This document shows positions 23,341 to 34,098 of a DNA stretch of 64,000 nucleotides, piece after piece (within the stretch, counting starts at the first letter, position 1; each line of letters begins with the position of its first letter). A program made the translations under genes and the position numbers. The notes below the pieces were generated by a model. The model was not told where the DNA came from, did no database searches, and worked only from the letters and a program-made list of their open reading frames with translations. The DNA comes from Marinobacter excellens HL-55 (GTDB lineage: Bacteria > Pseudomonadota > Gammaproteobacteria > Pseudomonadales > Oleiphilaceae), in contig LJZQ01000015.1 in NCBI GenBank assembly GCA_001314845.1, forward strand, positions 23,602 through 87,601. Reading direction: 5' to 3'.

Positions 23341-23922
23341 TCAGATCACAACCAGGCCGGTAAAGCCCAGGAAAGCGAGCGCCATCAGGCCGGCCGTAAT
23401 GAGGCCAATGGAGGCGCCCCGAAAGGCGACTGGCACGTCAGACACGGCGATGCGTTCGCGCATGGCGGCAAACAGAACCAGCACCAGCGAAAACCCGGCG
23501 GCAGCACCAAAGCCGTACAACACAGACTCAACAAAGTTGTTGTTCTTGTTGATGTTCAGCAGGGCCACACCGAGCACTGCACAGTTGGTGGTAATCAGTG
23601 GCAGAAAAATGCCCAGCACCCGGTACAGCAGAGGGCTGGTTTTGCGCACCACCATCTCGGTGAACTGAACCACCACGGCAATTACCAGGATGAAGGTGAT
23701 GGTGCGCAGAAACGCCAGATCCAGCGGTTCCAGCAAATAGGTATACGCCAGATAGCTGCACACCGAGGCCAGAGTCAGCACAAAGGTGGTCGCCAGCGAC
23801 ATACCCATAGCGGTCTCCAGCTTGCCGGATACTCCCATGAACGGGCACAGTCCCAGGAACTGCACCAGCACAAAGTTGTTCACCAGAATGGTGCTCACCA
23901 ATATCAGCAAATACTCTGTCAT
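23341..23922 (-). CDS. rsxA: Electron transport complex subunit RsxA
   Basis: First subunit of the Rsx/Rnf complex in this operon, homologous to NqrE. 193 residues with six membrane segments, beginning [20 protein letters not shown] and containing [16 protein letters not shown]. In E. coli the complex keeps SoxR reduced; in others Rnf couples ferredoxin/NAD electron transfer to Na+ or H+ transport. Which applies here cannot be read from the sequence. It starts 24 bp downstream of the metG stop, so it may be partly transcribed from the metG promoter. Confidence 0.97.
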   Translation of the reverse strand: MTEYLLILVSTILVNNFVLVQFLGLCPFMGVSGKLETAMGMSLATTFVLTLASVCSYLAYTYLLEPLDLAFLRTITFILVIAVVVQFTEMVVRKTSPLLYRVLGIFLPLITTNCAVLGVALLNINKNNNFVESVLYGFGAAAGFSLVLVLFAAMRERIAVSDVPVAFRGASIGLITAGLMALAFLGFTGLVVI

Positions 23923-23946
23923 CGGAGCGTCTCTGCATGTTGCTGC

Positions 23947-25977
23947 TTACATAACCCGCATACCCGGCGTGGCGCCGGAATCCGGGGACAGGATGAAAAT
24001 GTCCTTGCCGCCGGGCCCGGCCGCCAGAACCATACCTTCCGACATGCCAAACTTCATCTTGCGGGGCTTCAGGTTGGCGACCATCACGGTCATACGGCCT
24101 TCCAGATCTTCCGGTTTGTAGGCAGACTTGATACCAGCAAACACGTTGCGTTCACCATGCCCCACATCAAGAGTCAGGCGAAGAAGCTTGTCAGCGCCCT
24201 CAACGTGCTCGGCCTTGACGATTTTGACCACTCGCAAATCGACTTTGGCGAAATCCCCGAACTCGATTTCCTCGGCAATGGGCTCAAGGTCTGCGGCCGG
24301 CGCCGGCTGGCCAATGGCTGCCGGCATCTCCTCTTTGGAAGCGTCCAGCATCTTCTCGATCTGGGCCATATCAACCCGGTTCATCAGCGGCTTGAACTTG
24401 TCGATGCCGTGATTTTCCAGCAGGGCGGCACGGTTGTTCCAGTCGAGCCGCGAATTCAGGAACGACTGCGACGCCTCGGCGGTTTTCGGCAGTACCGGCG
24501 CCAGATAGGTCATCAGCAGGCGGAACATGTTCAGGGCGTTGGTGCAGATGGCCTGCAGCTTGTCGTCCTGGCTTTCCTGCTTGGCGATTACCCAGGGCTG
24601 CTCGTCGTTGACGTATTGGTTGGCAATGTCGGCCAACTCCATGATTCGGCGCATGGCGCGGCCGAATTCGCGGGTTTCGTAAAACTCGGCAATCTGTTCG
24701 CCGGCGTCGACAAATTCTTTCAGCTTGTCCTGCTCGGTGATCTTGCCCAGCTTGCCGTCAAAGCGCTTGGTGATAAACCCGGCACTGCGGCTGGCGATAT
24801 TGACCACCTTGCCGACCAGATCCGAGTTCACTCGGGCGGCAAAGTCTTCCAGGTTCAGGTCCATGTCATCCACGCCACCGGTCAGCTTGGCCGCAAAGTA
24901 GTAGCGCAGGTATTCCGGGTCCAGGTGATCCAGAAAGGTGCGGGCCATGATGAAGGTACCGCGGGACTTGGACATCTTTTTCCCGTTCACCGTCACAAAG
25001 CCATGGGCCCAGACTGCCGTAGGTGTGCGGAAGCCGGCATCGTGCAGCATGGACGGCCAGAACAGCGCGTGGAAGTTGATGATGTCTTTGCCGATGAAGT
25101 GATACACCTCGGCGGTGGAATCTTTCTTCCAGAAATGCTCGAAATCAATGCCTTCGCGGTTGCAAAGATTCTTGAAACTGGCCAGGTAACCGATAGGCGC
25201 ATCCAGCCAGACGTAGAAGTACTTGCCGGGCGCATCCGGAATCTCGAACCCGAAATAGGGCGCATCCCGGCTGATGTCCCATTCCTGCAGGCCGGCATCC
25301 AGCCACTCGGCCAGTTTATTGGCCACTTGCGGCTGCAGTGCACCACTGCGGGTCCACTTGCTCAGGAAGTCGTGGAACTCCGGCAGCTTGAAGAAATAGT
25401 GCTCGGACTCTTTCTCCACCGGCGTAGCGCCAGACACCGCGGAGCGGGGGTTGATCAACTCCGCTGGCGTATAGGTAGCGCCACAGGCTTCACAGTTATC
25501 ACCGTACTGGTCATCGGTTTTGCACTTGGGGCAGGTGCCTTTGATGAAACGGTCCGCCAGGAACATTTCTTTCTCAGGATCGAAGAACTGGGTAATCTTG
25601 CGGGTGGCAATATTCCCGTTTTCCTGGATCTGGCGGTAAATGTACTCCGAGAAATACTGGTTCTCTTCGGAGTGAGTGGAGTGGTAGTTGTCGAAGCGGA
25701 TGTGGAAGCCGGCGAAGTCTTCCTGATGCTCCTGACGAATCCGGTCAATCAGCTGCTCCGGCGTAATGCCCTCACGCTCCGCCCGCAACATGATGGCGGT
25801 ACCGTGGGCATCGTCAGCGCAAACGTAATAGCAGTTCTGGCCCCGCATCTTCTGATAGCGCACCCAGATATCCGTCTGAATGTATTCCAGCAAATGCCCC
25901 AGGTGAATCGGGCCGTTGGCGTAGGGCAGGGCGCTGGTAACCAGAATATCGCGCTGTGACTTGCTCGCTTGCGTCAT
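23947..25977 (-). CDS. metG: Methionine--tRNA ligase
   Basis: Charges tRNA-Met. The class I motif HLGH is at residues 25-28 and KMSKS near residue 335-340. The zinc-knuckle insertion shows CPKC and CEAC pairs near residues 145-160. The C-terminal Trbp111-like tRNA-binding domain ([20 protein letters not shown]) makes it the long, dimeric type, 676 residues like E. coli (677). It is divergent from apbC with a 178-bp gap; the same arrangement of metG and mrp/apbC occurs in E. coli and Pseudomonas. Confidence 0.98.
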   Translation of the reverse strand: MTQASKSQRDILVTSALPYANGPIHLGHLLEYIQTDIWVRYQKMRGQNCYYVCADDAHGTAIMLRAEREGITPEQLIDRIRQEHQEDFAGFHIRFDNYHSTHSEENQYFSEYIYRQIQENGNIATRKITQFFDPEKEMFLADRFIKGTCPKCKTDDQYGDNCEACGATYTPAELINPRSAVSGATPVEKESEHYFFKLPEFHDFLSKWTRSGALQPQVANKLAEWLDAGLQEWDISRDAPYFGFEIPDAPGKYFYVWLDAPIGYLASFKNLCNREGIDFEHFWKKDSTAEVYHFIGKDIINFHALFWPSMLHDAGFRTPTAVWAHGFVTVNGKKMSKSRGTFIMARTFLDHLDPEYLRYYFAAKLTGGVDDMDLNLEDFAARVNSDLVGKVVNIASRSAGFITKRFDGKLGKITEQDKLKEFVDAGEQIAEFYETREFGRAMRRIMELADIANQYVNDEQPWVIAKQESQDDKLQAICTNALNMFRLLMTYLAPVLPKTAEASQSFLNSRLDWNNRAALLENHGIDKFKPLMNRVDMAQIEKMLDASKEEMPAAIGQPAPAADLEPIAEEIEFGDFAKVDLRVVKIVKAEHVEGADKLLRLTLDVGHGERNVFAGIKSAYKPEDLEGRMTVMVANLKPRKMKFGMSEGMVLAAGPGGKDIFILSPDSGATPGMRVM

Positions 25978-26155
25978 GGTGATGTCCGAACCTTATCTTG
26001 ATGCGGGTTGGAAAGACAAACGGGGTTCTGGCAGCAATCCGAATTGATTGTTCCAGGTAAAGACCCCATATGGTCAGAAACGGCCACAGATGATACCTTC
26101 CAAGCCATCTTTTTTCACCTGCATTCAAGGTGATTCGCTTATTCCGGAGACTCCG

Positions 26156-27256
26156 ATGACCCAGATTTCCCAGCAGGCACTCGAACAAGCCGTCCGCGAA
26201 TACCGGGACCCCTACCTGAACAAAGACCTTTACGAACTGGGCGCCGTCAAATCCCTCGCTGCAGACGATCAGGGCAAGGTCACCCTGATGGTGGAACTCC
26301 CATACCCCAGCAAAGGCATTGCCGGTGGCCTGAAACAGATTGTTGCCAACGCCCTGGAATTCGTCGACGGCGTTGAAAGTGCCGACGTCCACGTGGGTCA
26401 GAAAATTTACGCCTGTAAAGTCAACAAAGACATTGCCACTGTCCCGGGCGTGAAAAACATCATTGCCGTCGCCTCCGGAAAAGGTGGCGTGGGCAAATCG
26501 ACCACCGCCGTCAACCTCGCCCTCGCCCTGCACGCTGAAGGCGCGAGAGTGGGTATCCTCGACGCCGACATCTACGGCCCCAGCATCGGCATGATGCTCG
26601 GCGTGCCCGAAGGTAAGCGCCCGGACGTGCGAGAAAACAAATACTTCGTGCCCATCCAGGCCCACGGCCTGCAAGCCAACTCCATGGCTTTCGTCACCAC
26701 TGACAAAACCCCCATGGCCTGGCGCGGCCCCATGGTCAGCGGTGCGGTCATGCAGCTGCTGGAACAAACCCTGTGGGATGAGCTCGACTACCTGATCGTC
26801 GACATGCCCCCCGGCACCGGCGACATCCAGCTCACCCTCGGCCAGAAAGTCCCGGTTACCGGCGCCGTCATTGTCACCACCCCCCAGGACATTGCCCTGC
26901 TGGACGGCAAAAAAGGCATCGAAATGTTCCGCAAAGTCGAAGTGCCGGTGATTGGCGTGGTCGAAAACATGAGTGTCCATATCTGCAGCAACTGCGGCCA
27001 CGAAGAGCCGCTGTTTGGCCATGGTGGTGGCGAACGAATCGCAGAAGAATACGACACCATCTTGCTGGGCCAGTTGCCCCTGCACATGACCATTCGTGAA
27101 CAGACCGACAGTGGTTCGCCCACCGTGGTTGCCGAGCCAGAGTCCGAAGTGGCGCTGCGTTATCGCGATATTGCCCGAAGGGTGGGGGCGGAATTGTCTA
27201 CCCGGGAACGGAATCTGGGTGGAACGATTTCGAGTGTTTCCGTAGCTGAGCATTGA
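26156..27256 (+). CDS. apbC: Iron-sulfur cluster carrier protein ApbC (Mrp)
   Basis: P-loop ATPase of the Mrp/NBP35 family that binds and transfers [4Fe-4S] clusters. An N-terminal MIP18/DUF59 domain (residues about 5-80) precedes the deviant Walker [10 protein letters not shown] at 108-116; the cluster-binding CxxC is in [13 protein letters not shown]. The start at 26156 is preceded by CGGAGA at a 5-nt spacing; the earlier in-frame codon at 26048 would add 36 unconserved residues. 366 residues. Confidence 0.96.
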   Translation: MTQISQQALEQAVREYRDPYLNKDLYELGAVKSLAADDQGKVTLMVELPYPSKGIAGGLKQIVANALEFVDGVESADVHVGQKIYACKVNKDIATVPGVKNIIAVASGKGGVGKSTTAVNLALALHAEGARVGILDADIYGPSIGMMLGVPEGKRPDVRENKYFVPIQAHGLQANSMAFVTTDKTPMAWRGPMVSGAVMQLLEQTLWDELDYLIVDMPPGTGDIQLTLGQKVPVTGAVIVTTPQDIALLDGKKGIEMFRKVEVPVIGVVENMSVHICSNCGHEEPLFGHGGGERIAEEYDTILLGQLPLHMTIREQTDSGSPTVVAEPESEVALRYRDIARRVGAELSTRERNLGGTISSVSVAEH

Positions 27257-27298
27257 CCAAGATTGGGTGGATAGTGACTCCAGCTCCGTAGTCTGGTC

Positions 27299-27406
27299 GC
27301 GGCGTCAGGCCCTTCTGTCCAAAAATGTCGAAGGCCAGGGATGGCCTGAGAGAAGCGCACATGGATGTGCTCGTAGCGGTTTTTGGACAGAAGGGCCTGA
27401 TGTCGC
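27299..27406 (-). repeat. Variable-arm hairpin element, copy C
   Basis: Arms 27299-27325 and 27380-27406 pair over 27 positions; the inner 21 bp are perfect and the outer six include two G-T wobbles. The 54-nt core (27326-27379) is on the minus strand and is identical base for base to the core of copy B. The arms bear no similarity to those of B. It lies between apbC and dcd, both read on the plus strand, so core orientation is opposite to transcription. Confidence 0.92.
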
Positions 27407-27515
27407 AGTCATCGGGCGTAGCGGTTTTGGGGGCGCAATCCCAGACCTTCGACAGCCACCGCAGTACAAGGTAAACTACGCCACAATTTTTCCCAGCTGG
27501 AAACGAGAATTCACC

Positions 27516-28082
27516 ATGAGCATCAAGTCCGATAAGTGGATCCGCCGGATGTCCGAGCAGCACGGCATGATCGAACCCTTCGAAGCCGGGCAAGTTCGTG
27601 AAAACGAAAAAGGCCGCGTCATCTCCTACGGCACGTCCAGCTACGGCTACGACGTACGCTGCAGCAACGAGTTCAAAATTTTCACCAACGTGCACAGTGC
27701 CACCGTCGACCCCAAAAACTTCGACGAAAACAGCTTCGTGAACGTGACCAGCGACGTCTGCGTGATTCCGCCGAACAGCTTTGCCCTGGCGCGCACTGTT
27801 GAGTACTTCCGCATCCCCAGAAGTGTACTGACTATCTGCCTCGGCAAAAGCACTTATGCTCGCTGCGGCATCATCGTCAACGTTACCCCGCTGGAACCCG
27901 AGTGGGAGGGCCAGGTGACTCTGGAATTTTCCAACACCACCAACCTGCCGGCGAAAATCTACGCCAACGAAGGCGTTGCTCAGATGCTGTTCTTCGAGTC
28001 TGACGAAATCTGCGAAACCAGCTATAAAGACCGGGGCGGCAAATACCTTGGTCAGACCGGCGTGACCCTGCCCAGGACATGA
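27516..28082 (+). CDS. dcd: dCTP deaminase
   Basis: Deaminates dCTP to dUTP, supplying dUMP for thymidylate synthesis. 188 residues starting [36 protein letters not shown], the catalytic [23 protein letters not shown] and the C-terminal [13 protein letters not shown] match the family. The start at 27516 fits the family length; the open frame extends back into repeat C but without homology. A weak GAGA precedes the ATG. Its stop overlaps the start of the YjaG-like gene. Confidence 0.97.
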   Translation: MSIKSDKWIRRMSEQHGMIEPFEAGQVRENEKGRVISYGTSSYGYDVRCSNEFKIFTNVHSATVDPKNFDENSFVNVTSDVCVIPPNSFALARTVEYFRIPRSVLTICLGKSTYARCGIIVNVTPLEPEWEGQVTLEFSNTTNLPAKIYANEGVAQMLFFESDEICETSYKDRGGKYLGQTGVTLPRT

Positions 28083-28678
28083 ACGCCAACCAGTTTCTTA
28101 AAGCCGTCTCACAACTGCAGGGCTGGCGCGAATGCGCCTTCCTGCTGGCCCTCGCCGAGCGAGGCTTCCCCAACTATGCTCTGTTTGCAGACGCCGTTGG
28201 CATGAAAAGCGGCGGCAAAATGCGGCAGCTGCTCGACCTTGCCTGGGGCACGCTTCAACAGGAAGCGGAAGAAGCCGCCATCCCTCAGCTATTGAGCAAA
28301 CTCGAATCCCTCAGCCCAAACGTCGACGACTACGACGCCTACGGCGTATACCCGGCGTTCGACTTTTGCCAGCTGCTGGAGCAGGCCCTGCTCAACCGCC
28401 TGAATCCTAACAAACATCGGGCGACTGAAGCGTCGCAACTGGCCACCGGCACAGTGATGGACTTTGTCGAAATGTCCGAAGGTGAGGGTATGGACGAAGA
28501 CGAGCTGGTCCGATTGTTTGAGCTGCACCCACTGCTCAAGGAAGATAAAGTCTTCCAGCGCGATGTGGTGCTTGCGCTCAAGCGCCAGCGCACGCCCCGG
28601 CAGGAGTTTGTCGACCAGCTGCGCAGCGATGCCGCCAATGACGGTGTTAGCAATCTGGGCATTTCCCTCGATAGTTGA
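28079..28678 (+). CDS. DUF416 (YjaG-like) family protein
   Basis: A 199-residue, mostly helical cytosolic protein. It resembles E. coli Yja[36 protein letters not shown] at the N-terminus (read here in two parts) and [22 protein letters not shown] in the middle are the conserved segments. No enzymatic motif or membrane segment is visible and the function is unknown. Its ATG overlaps the dcd stop by 4 bases, so it is translationally coupled to dcd. Confidence 0.82.
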   Translation: MNANQFLKAVSQLQGWRECAFLLALAERGFPNYALFADAVGMKSGGKMRQLLDLAWGTLQQEAEEAAIPQLLSKLESLSPNVDDYDAYGVYPAFDFCQLLEQALLNRLNPNKHRATEASQLATGTVMDFVEMSEGEGMDEDELVRLFELHPLLKEDKVFQRDVVLALKRQRTPRQEFVDQLRSDAANDGVSNLGISLDS

Positions 28679-28743
28679 GCCACCCGGCGCCGACTACACT
28701 TATTGAGTACACCTGATTCCCTGTTTTTGAAAGGATAGACGTC

Positions 28744-30021
28744 ATGAAACTCTCTGCTTTTGGTCGGAAATTCACCGCCGATGCCGGCATCACCTCACTT
28801 ATGGATGACCTGGGTAACGCCATGGCCTCCGGTGAGGGCATGATCATGATGGGCGGCGGCAACCCCGGGCACATTCCAGAGATTCAGAGTCGGGTACAGG
28901 AGATTCTTGCGGGAATGGCGGCGGACGAAGGCCAGGTGCGCCGGATGGTGGGAGTCTATGATCCTCCGCAGGGTGAAAAGCAGTTTATCGCGTCGCTGAC
29001 CGAACTGCTGAACCGTGAATACGACTGGGGGCTGACCGCGGACAACATTGCACTGACCAATGGCAGTCAGGCGGCCTTTTTCATGCTGTTCAATATGTTC
29101 GCTGGCGATTACGGCGATGGTCATCGTAAGCATATTTTGCTTCCGTTGGCGCCGGAGTATATCGGTTATGCCGATGCGGGTATCGAGCCTGGTCTGTTCC
29201 ACGCGGTGCAACCGGACATCTCCTTCACCGATGCCCATGAGTTCAAATACCGGGTCGATTTTGATGCCGTCGATGTGACCGGCGAAACCGGCGCCATTTG
29301 CGTCTCCCGGCCCACCAATCCGACCGGGAACGTCATCACGGACGAAGAGCTGGCCCGGCTTGAAGTGCTTGCCAGGCAGCACGACATTCCATTAATCGTG
29401 GATGGAGCCTACGGCACACCCTTCCCGAGCTTGCTGTTTGTCGATGCGCAGCCAACCTGGAACGAGCAGATCATTCTGTGCCTGAGCCTGTCCAAGCTGG
29501 GCTTGCCGGCCGCGCGCACCGGGATCGTAATTGCCGCGGCGCCGGTGATTAAGGCGCTGTCTGGCATCAATGCCATCATGAATCTGGCTACAGGCAGTTT
29601 CGGTGCCATGCTGGCGGAACCACTGGTCCGGTCTGGCGAAATACTGTCGTTGAGCCGGGATGTGGTGTGCCCGTTCTACAAGGCCAAAATGGAGAAAGCG
29701 GTTGCGGTATTTCGGGACGCCATGGGTGAGGACAGTTGCCGTTGGTACATCCACAAGCCTGAGGGCGCGATGTTCCTGTGGCTCTGGTTCCCGGATCTGC
29801 CCATTTCAAGCTTGCAGCTTTATCAGCGCTTGAAGGAGAGGGGGGTGCTTGTGGTGTCGGGGCATTATTTCTTCCCCGGTTTGCCGGCAGATGACTGGAA
29901 ACATCGCCATGAATGCTTGCGGGTCACTTACTCACAGGATGATGACCAGGTTGCCGAAGGTTTGCGGATTATTGCGGATGAGGTGAAAGCCGTGTGGCAG
30001 GAGCACGACATCGCTGACTGA
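28744..30021 (+). CDS. avtA: Valine--pyruvate transaminase
   Basis: PLP-dependent aminotransferase that makes valine from 2-oxoisovalerate with alanine. The N-terminus LSAFGRKFTADAGITSLMDD and MMGGGNPGHIPEI are typical of AvtA. VSRPTNPTGNVITD and the PLP-lysine segment SLSKLGLPAARTGIV identify the class I/II fold. 425 residues against 417 in E. coli. A GAAAGGA lies 8 nt upstream of the ATG. It is convergent with the DUF3108 gene, only 24 bp apart. Confidence 0.93.
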   Translation: MKLSAFGRKFTADAGITSLMDDLGNAMASGEGMIMMGGGNPGHIPEIQSRVQEILAGMAADEGQVRRMVGVYDPPQGEKQFIASLTELLNREYDWGLTADNIALTNGSQAAFFMLFNMFAGDYGDGHRKHILLPLAPEYIGYADAGIEPGLFHAVQPDISFTDAHEFKYRVDFDAVDVTGETGAICVSRPTNPTGNVITDEELARLEVLARQHDIPLIVDGAYGTPFPSLLFVDAQPTWNEQIILCLSLSKLGLPAARTGIVIAAAPVIKALSGINAIMNLATGSFGAMLAEPLVRSGEILSLSRDVVCPFYKAKMEKAVAVFRDAMGEDSCRWYIHKPEGAMFLWLWFPDLPISSLQLYQRLKERGVLVVSGHYFFPGLPADDWKHRHECLRVTYSQDDDQVAEGLRIIADEVKAVWQEHDIAD

Positions 30022-30045
30022 TGTGTGCCCCGGCCGCGCAATGGC

Positions 30046-30792
30046 TCATTCCCCGATGCTGGCTTCTTTCAGGCGCAATTCGTACTCGCTGCCATCCGGC
30101 TCGACCTGGAGTAAACGGACCAGCAGGTGGTCCTGCTCCGGATCAAACCACATCAGGGTCTGGCGTTTGGCGTCTTCATCGCGGACTTTTTCGGCTTTCA
30201 GGGTTTTTATACTGCGGCCGTTGGCGTTAATGCTCTCTTCGTCGATCACCGCAAATCGGTCCTCGTCGTAGCTGCCCTTATCAATGACCTGATAGGTGAC
30301 GTCGCGTTTGCCGGCTTTCAGGTCCTGATGCAGCTGCAGTTGAAACCCCAGAGGGTCAAGCACCCCTTCCTGAAGTTCCAGTTCAAAGGATTTGCCCCGG
30401 TATTTGCCCTTGGCGATGCCGGTCTGCCAGTCAAAATCGATGGATTGTTCCCGATTCTTGATCAGAAAACCGGCCATGCGGTAGCGATACCGCAGGGGGA
30501 CAACCTGGCCATCTTCCCAGAGAAACACCAGTGATTCGTTGATATCCGCAATAAATGATTCTACCTCGGTTCGATACAGCCAGACGTTGTTGCCCTGGTC
30601 GCTCAGTGACCGGGTGCCGGAACCGTTGAGGCTGACGCCTTTGGACATGGCTGCGGAGTAACTTGCTTCATACGGGGTCAATGCCGGACTTGTATTGTCG
30701 GTGTCCGCCGCTGTAGCGGTGAGCGTTGCCAGGCAAAGCCAGAGCCCGGCCAGGCAAGCGGTGATGCGAGTTACAGTCTGTTTTGTATGCAT
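30046..30792 (-). CDS. Secreted DUF3108 domain protein
   Basis: A 248-residue periplasmic protein. The signal peptide (about residues 1-29, ACLAGLWLCLATLTATAA) precedes a beta-rich DUF3108 domain that opens LTPYEASYSAAMSKGVSLNG and contains YRYRMAGFLIKNREQSIDFD. No catalytic motif is evident and the function is unknown. The gene lies 72 bp downstream of purN on the same strand; this purM-purN-DUF3108 order also occurs in pseudomonads, which suggests co-transcription but not shared function. Confidence 0.83.
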   Translation of the reverse strand: MHTKQTVTRITACLAGLWLCLATLTATAADTDNTSPALTPYEASYSAAMSKGVSLNGSGTRSLSDQGNNVWLYRTEVESFIADINESLVFLWEDGQVVPLRYRYRMAGFLIKNREQSIDFDWQTGIAKGKYRGKSFELELQEGVLDPLGFQLQLHQDLKAGKRDVTYQVIDKGSYDEDRFAVIDEESINANGRSIKTLKAEKVRDEDAKRQTLMWFDPEQDHLLVRLLQVEPDGSEYELRLKEASIGE

Positions 30793-30864
30793 CCGGAGCC
30801 TCTTTCACTGTAGGTCATGGCGACAGTGTAGCGGTTCCCAAGCGGCCGGGGGATGACAATCTGT

Positions 30865-31527
30865 TCAGTTGCTGGGCAGCCGCATCGGTTGACTCATTAA
30901 TTCGCCATCGAACAACACGCCGTCCGTCCCGAGCTGAATTCGACCTTCGCAGAACCAGCGCACCACGATGGGGTAAAGGATGTGTTCCTGCTGCTGGACC
31001 CGCTCAGCAAGCGAATCCGCAGTGTCCCCTTTGGCCACAGTCACTTCGGCCTGGGCAATCACCGGCCCGCCATCCAGCTCTTCTGTGACGAAATGAATTG
31101 ATACGCCATGCTTTGGGTCCCCGGCGTCGAGTACCCGTTGGTGGGTGTTGAGCCCCGTGTAAGCAGGAAGAAGGGAGGGATGAACGTTCAGCATCTGGCC
31201 GCGAAAGGCCCGGACAAAGTCGCCGGTGAGGATGCGCATAAATCCTGCCAGCACAATCAGATCCGGATTGAGCCGGCGGATCTCAGCCATCAGGGCGCCA
31301 TCAAACTCTTCCCGTGAGCCATAACTTTTGTGATTGATCACAAAGGTCTTGATGTTGGCCTGGGCCGCACGCTCGAGAGCAAAGGCCCCCGGCGTGTTGC
31401 AACCTACCGCAATGATTTCGCCGGGAAAATCCCGCTCGCGAGAGGCCTCAATGAGAGCCTGCAGATTGGTGCCGCTGCCAGAAGCCAGCACCAATATGGT
31501 CGGAAGCGGCGCAGAATCAGCCTTCAT
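30865..31527 (-). CDS. purN: Phosphoribosylglycinamide formyltransferase
   Basis: Transfers a formyl group from 10-formyl-tetrahydrofolate to GAR in purine synthesis. The N-terminal [18 protein letters not shown] binds phosphate; the active site shows [36 protein letters not shown] and [19 protein letters not shown], supplying the catalytic Asn, His and Asp. 220 residues. The start overlaps the purM stop by 4 bases. Confidence 0.97.
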   Translation of the reverse strand: MKADSAPLPTILVLASGSGTNLQALIEASRERDFPGEIIAVGCNTPGAFALERAAQANIKTFVINHKSYGSREEFDGALMAEIRRLNPDLIVLAGFMRILTGDFVRAFRGQMLNVHPSLLPAYTGLNTHQRVLDAGDPKHGVSIHFVTEELDGGPVIAQAEVTVAKGDTADSLAERVQQQEHILYPIVVRWFCEGRIQLGTDGVLFDGELMSQPMRLPSN

Positions 31528-32588
31528 GCCGTCACGAGTCCCGGAGCGTAGCGCACTTCAGGCTTGGCATCACTCGCCTTGGCACTCTCGAGTACCCCTA
31601 CCTGCCAGACCTTTTCACCCATGGCGTTGAGGGTGTCGATGGCAAGGTCTTTCTGGTCAGCGGGTACGCACACGATCATGCCAATACCGCAGTTAAAGGT
31701 GCGATACATCTCTTCGATCGCCACGCCGCCGGCATCTTTCAACCACTGGAATACCGGGGGTAGTTCCCAGCTTTGGGTGTCGATAGCGGCAACGGTGCCT
31801 TTCGGCAGCACCCTGGGGATATTCTCAGGCAGGCCACCACCGGTAATGTGCGACAGTGCGCGGACGTCTACTTCGCGAATCAGTTGCAGCAGGTTCTTTA
31901 CATAAATACGCGTTGGCGCCATGAGGGCCTGGGCTAGGGTGGTGTCGCCCATTGGCTGACTTAGGTCCGCATCGCTGATCTCAATAATCTTGCGGATCAG
32001 AGAATAACCGTTGGAGTGCGGACCGGACGATCCAAGAGCCAGCAGCACATCGCCCGGTTGGGCGCGACTACCATCAATGACTTCGCTGCGCTCAACGATG
32101 CCGACACAGAACCCCGCCAGGTCGTAATCTTCGCCTTCATACATCCCCGGCATTTCAGCCGTCTCACCGCCCACCAGGGAGCAGCCCGAGAGCTCGCAGC
32201 CGGTACCGATGCCATCAACCACCTGGGCGGCGATGTCGACATTGAGTTTGCCGGTTGCATAGTAGTCAAGGAAGAACAGTGGCTCGGCGCCGCCGACGAT
32301 CAGGTCGTTAACGCACATGGCGACCAGGTCGATACCGATGGTGTCATGCTTCTCCAATTGCATGGCCAGGCGCAGTTTGGTGCCCACACCGTCAGTGCCG
32401 GATACAAGAACGGGCTCCCGGTAACCGGCCGGGATGGACACCATGGCGCCAAAACCGCCGAGGCCGCCGAGCACTTCGGGACGACGGGTACGGGCTGCGG
32501 TATTCTTGATACGGTCTACCAGATCGTTGCCTGCGTCGATATCAACGCCAGCATCGCGATAGGTGAGGGACGGCTTGTGTTCGCTCAT
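31524..32588 (-). CDS. purM: Phosphoribosylformylglycinamidine cyclo-ligase
   Basis: AIR synthetase of purine biosynthesis, ATP-dependent. [21 protein letters not shown] opens the protein (in two overlapping parts); [28 protein letters not shown] and [20 protein letters not shown] are the PurM/SelD ATP-binding segments, and [16 protein letters not shown] the substrate loop. 354 residues. It is the first gene of purM-purN and is divergent from the DUF2066 gene across about 215 bp, as in Pseudomonas. Confidence 0.98.
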   Translation of the reverse strand: MSEHKPSLTYRDAGVDIDAGNDLVDRIKNTAARTRRPEVLGGLGGFGAMVSIPAGYREPVLVSGTDGVGTKLRLAMQLEKHDTIGIDLVAMCVNDLIVGGAEPLFFLDYYATGKLNVDIAAQVVDGIGTGCELSGCSLVGGETAEMPGMYEGEDYDLAGFCVGIVERSEVIDGSRAQPGDVLLALGSSGPHSNGYSLIRKIIEISDADLSQPMGDTTLAQALMAPTRIYVKNLLQLIREVDVRALSHITGGGLPENIPRVLPKGTVAAIDTQSWELPPVFQWLKDAGGVAIEEMYRTFNCGIGMIVCVPADQKDLAIDTLNAMGEKVWQVGVLESAKASDAKPEVRYAPGLVTA

Positions 32589-32803
32589 GGGATTGTAACC
32601 ATTGGCCTGTGGGTCAGGCGGCGGATTTTAGCAGGTGCGCACGGGTGCTCCAACCGGTATTCGGCAAAGCGGGCAAATATTCGTGATACTTCATTGCCAA
32701 CCCGCAACGGACCCTTGCTACTCTCGTCAGAACGGTTGGTGTATCCTGTGCGCCAATCATGGGAACGTCAGGGTGTTACATGACTGAATCAGGAAGAATT
32801 CAC

Positions 32804-34078
32804 ATGAAAATGTTCAGAAGCGTCGCCTTTTTAGTCGCAGCAGCGGCCAGTTTGCTGCTGACGCTCGCTGGACCGGCCGCGGCCGTTACGGTTTCAGGCC
32901 TTTACAACGTTGACGTTGCCGTCGATGGCACCGGCGCTGACGATCTGCAGGCCGGATATGCCGAAGGTTTGCGTAGGGTCATGGTTCGGGTGTCGGGCAG
33001 TCGCGATGTGCTCGAACTGGACGGCATTGACGAGGTGCTTGCCAATGCCGAGTCGCTGCTGCTGGCTTATCAGGTTCGTCGCAATGACGGCGAATCGAGA
33101 ATGCAGATGAGCTTTGGTGCGGTGGGGGTTAACCGTGCGCTTGCGTCCATTAGCGCGCCGGTCTGGGGTGCTAACCGCCCGTTAACTCTGGCCTGGGTGG
33201 CGGTTGAAGACAGGGGGGACCGAAAGCTGGTGGTAGCCTCCCCGGATGAATCAGGGGGCGAAGATAGCGCCACGGCCAGTTGGCGGCAGCATCTTATGGC
33301 GGCTGCGGAGGAGCGCGGCTTGCCGGTCGCGTTCCCACCCCAAAGCGTTCAGGGCGATCGCGCCTTGCTGTCAGACTTGTGGGGCCAGTTTACCGGCCGC
33401 ATCCGTGACGCATCGGCTGATATGTCCCACGACGCCTTGGCGTTGATGAGAGTTAGTCGCTCCGGCGGCCAATGGCGTGCTGGTTGGGTGTTTGATGGCA
33501 TGAGTATGGGGAGTGCTGAGCAATCGGTGACGGCAGACAACCCCGCTGAGCTTGCCCGAGCCGTCGTTGGGCGTTGGGCAGATGCTTACGCCAGCCGATA
33601 TGCGGTGGCAGCCGGGGAGGTTGGCGATTCACCGCGAGTGGATATCGTACTCGAGGGGGCATCTTCGCTGGCGGACTATGGTCAGATTGGCAAAGCTCTG
33701 AGCGGCTTCACCCCCGTGGTTTCTGTGGGTGCCTCGCGAGTGCGGAATGATCGCCTGACGGTCCAGGTTACGTTCACCGGCGAGCTGGACCAGCTCAAGC
33801 AGTATATTGCACTGGACCCGCGCTTTGTTGTGATGGAAGGTCAGCCGGAGGAAAGAGACCCCGCCAGAGCGGCGCCCGCGAGCGAGCCGAAGCTGGACCC
33901 TCAGCTGGTGGTTGAGCCGGCTGAGGCCGATGACCAGAACCCCGAGACGGCCTTGTTCCTGTACCAGCCACTTCTGGATGGTGACGAACAGGATGCCGAG
34001 CAGGCGTTTGAATCTCTGTATCAGGTGCTTTACTACCGCTGGCAGCCGGCTCCGGTTGTTCGCGGTGGCAGCGACTGA
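32804..34078 (+). CDS. Secreted DUF2066 domain protein
   Basis: A 424-residue exported protein. The start at 32804 is supported by AGGAAG 7-12 nt upstream and gives a signal peptide FRSVAFLVAAAASLLLTLAG ending AAA. The DUF2066 region follows: SGLYNVDVAVDGTGADDLQAG and GLRRVMVRVSGSRDVL. The tail is acidic and proline-rich. Function unknown; genes of this family stand between purM and hda in many pseudomonads. Here a CDP-alcohol phosphatidyltransferase is the gene between it and hda. Confidence 0.85.
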   Translation: MKMFRSVAFLVAAAASLLLTLAGPAAAVTVSGLYNVDVAVDGTGADDLQAGYAEGLRRVMVRVSGSRDVLELDGIDEVLANAESLLLAYQVRRNDGESRMQMSFGAVGVNRALASISAPVWGANRPLTLAWVAVEDRGDRKLVVASPDESGGEDSATASWRQHLMAAAEERGLPVAFPPQSVQGDRALLSDLWGQFTGRIRDASADMSHDALALMRVSRSGGQWRAGWVFDGMSMGSAEQSVTADNPAELARAVVGRWADAYASRYAVAAGEVGDSPRVDIVLEGASSLADYGQIGKALSGFTPVVSVGASRVRNDRLTVQVTFTGELDQLKQYIALDPRFVVMEGQPEERDPARAAPASEPKLDPQLVVEPAEADDQNPETALFLYQPLLDGDEQDAEQAFESLYQVLYYRWQPAPVVRGGSD

Positions 34079-34098
34079 GCGTCGGCGGAGGGCCGTTT

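Noticed and set aside
23224..25959. A 911-residue plus-strand open frame antisense to metG
   Set aside because: It runs opposite the complete, motif-confirmed metG, is rich in His/Gln/Gly as expected from complementing GC-rich codons, and has no family resemblance.
27267..27515. N-terminal extension of dcd by 83 residues
   Set aside because: The extra frame runs through repeat C and is unlike the family; the 188-residue form from 27516 matches dCTP deaminases.
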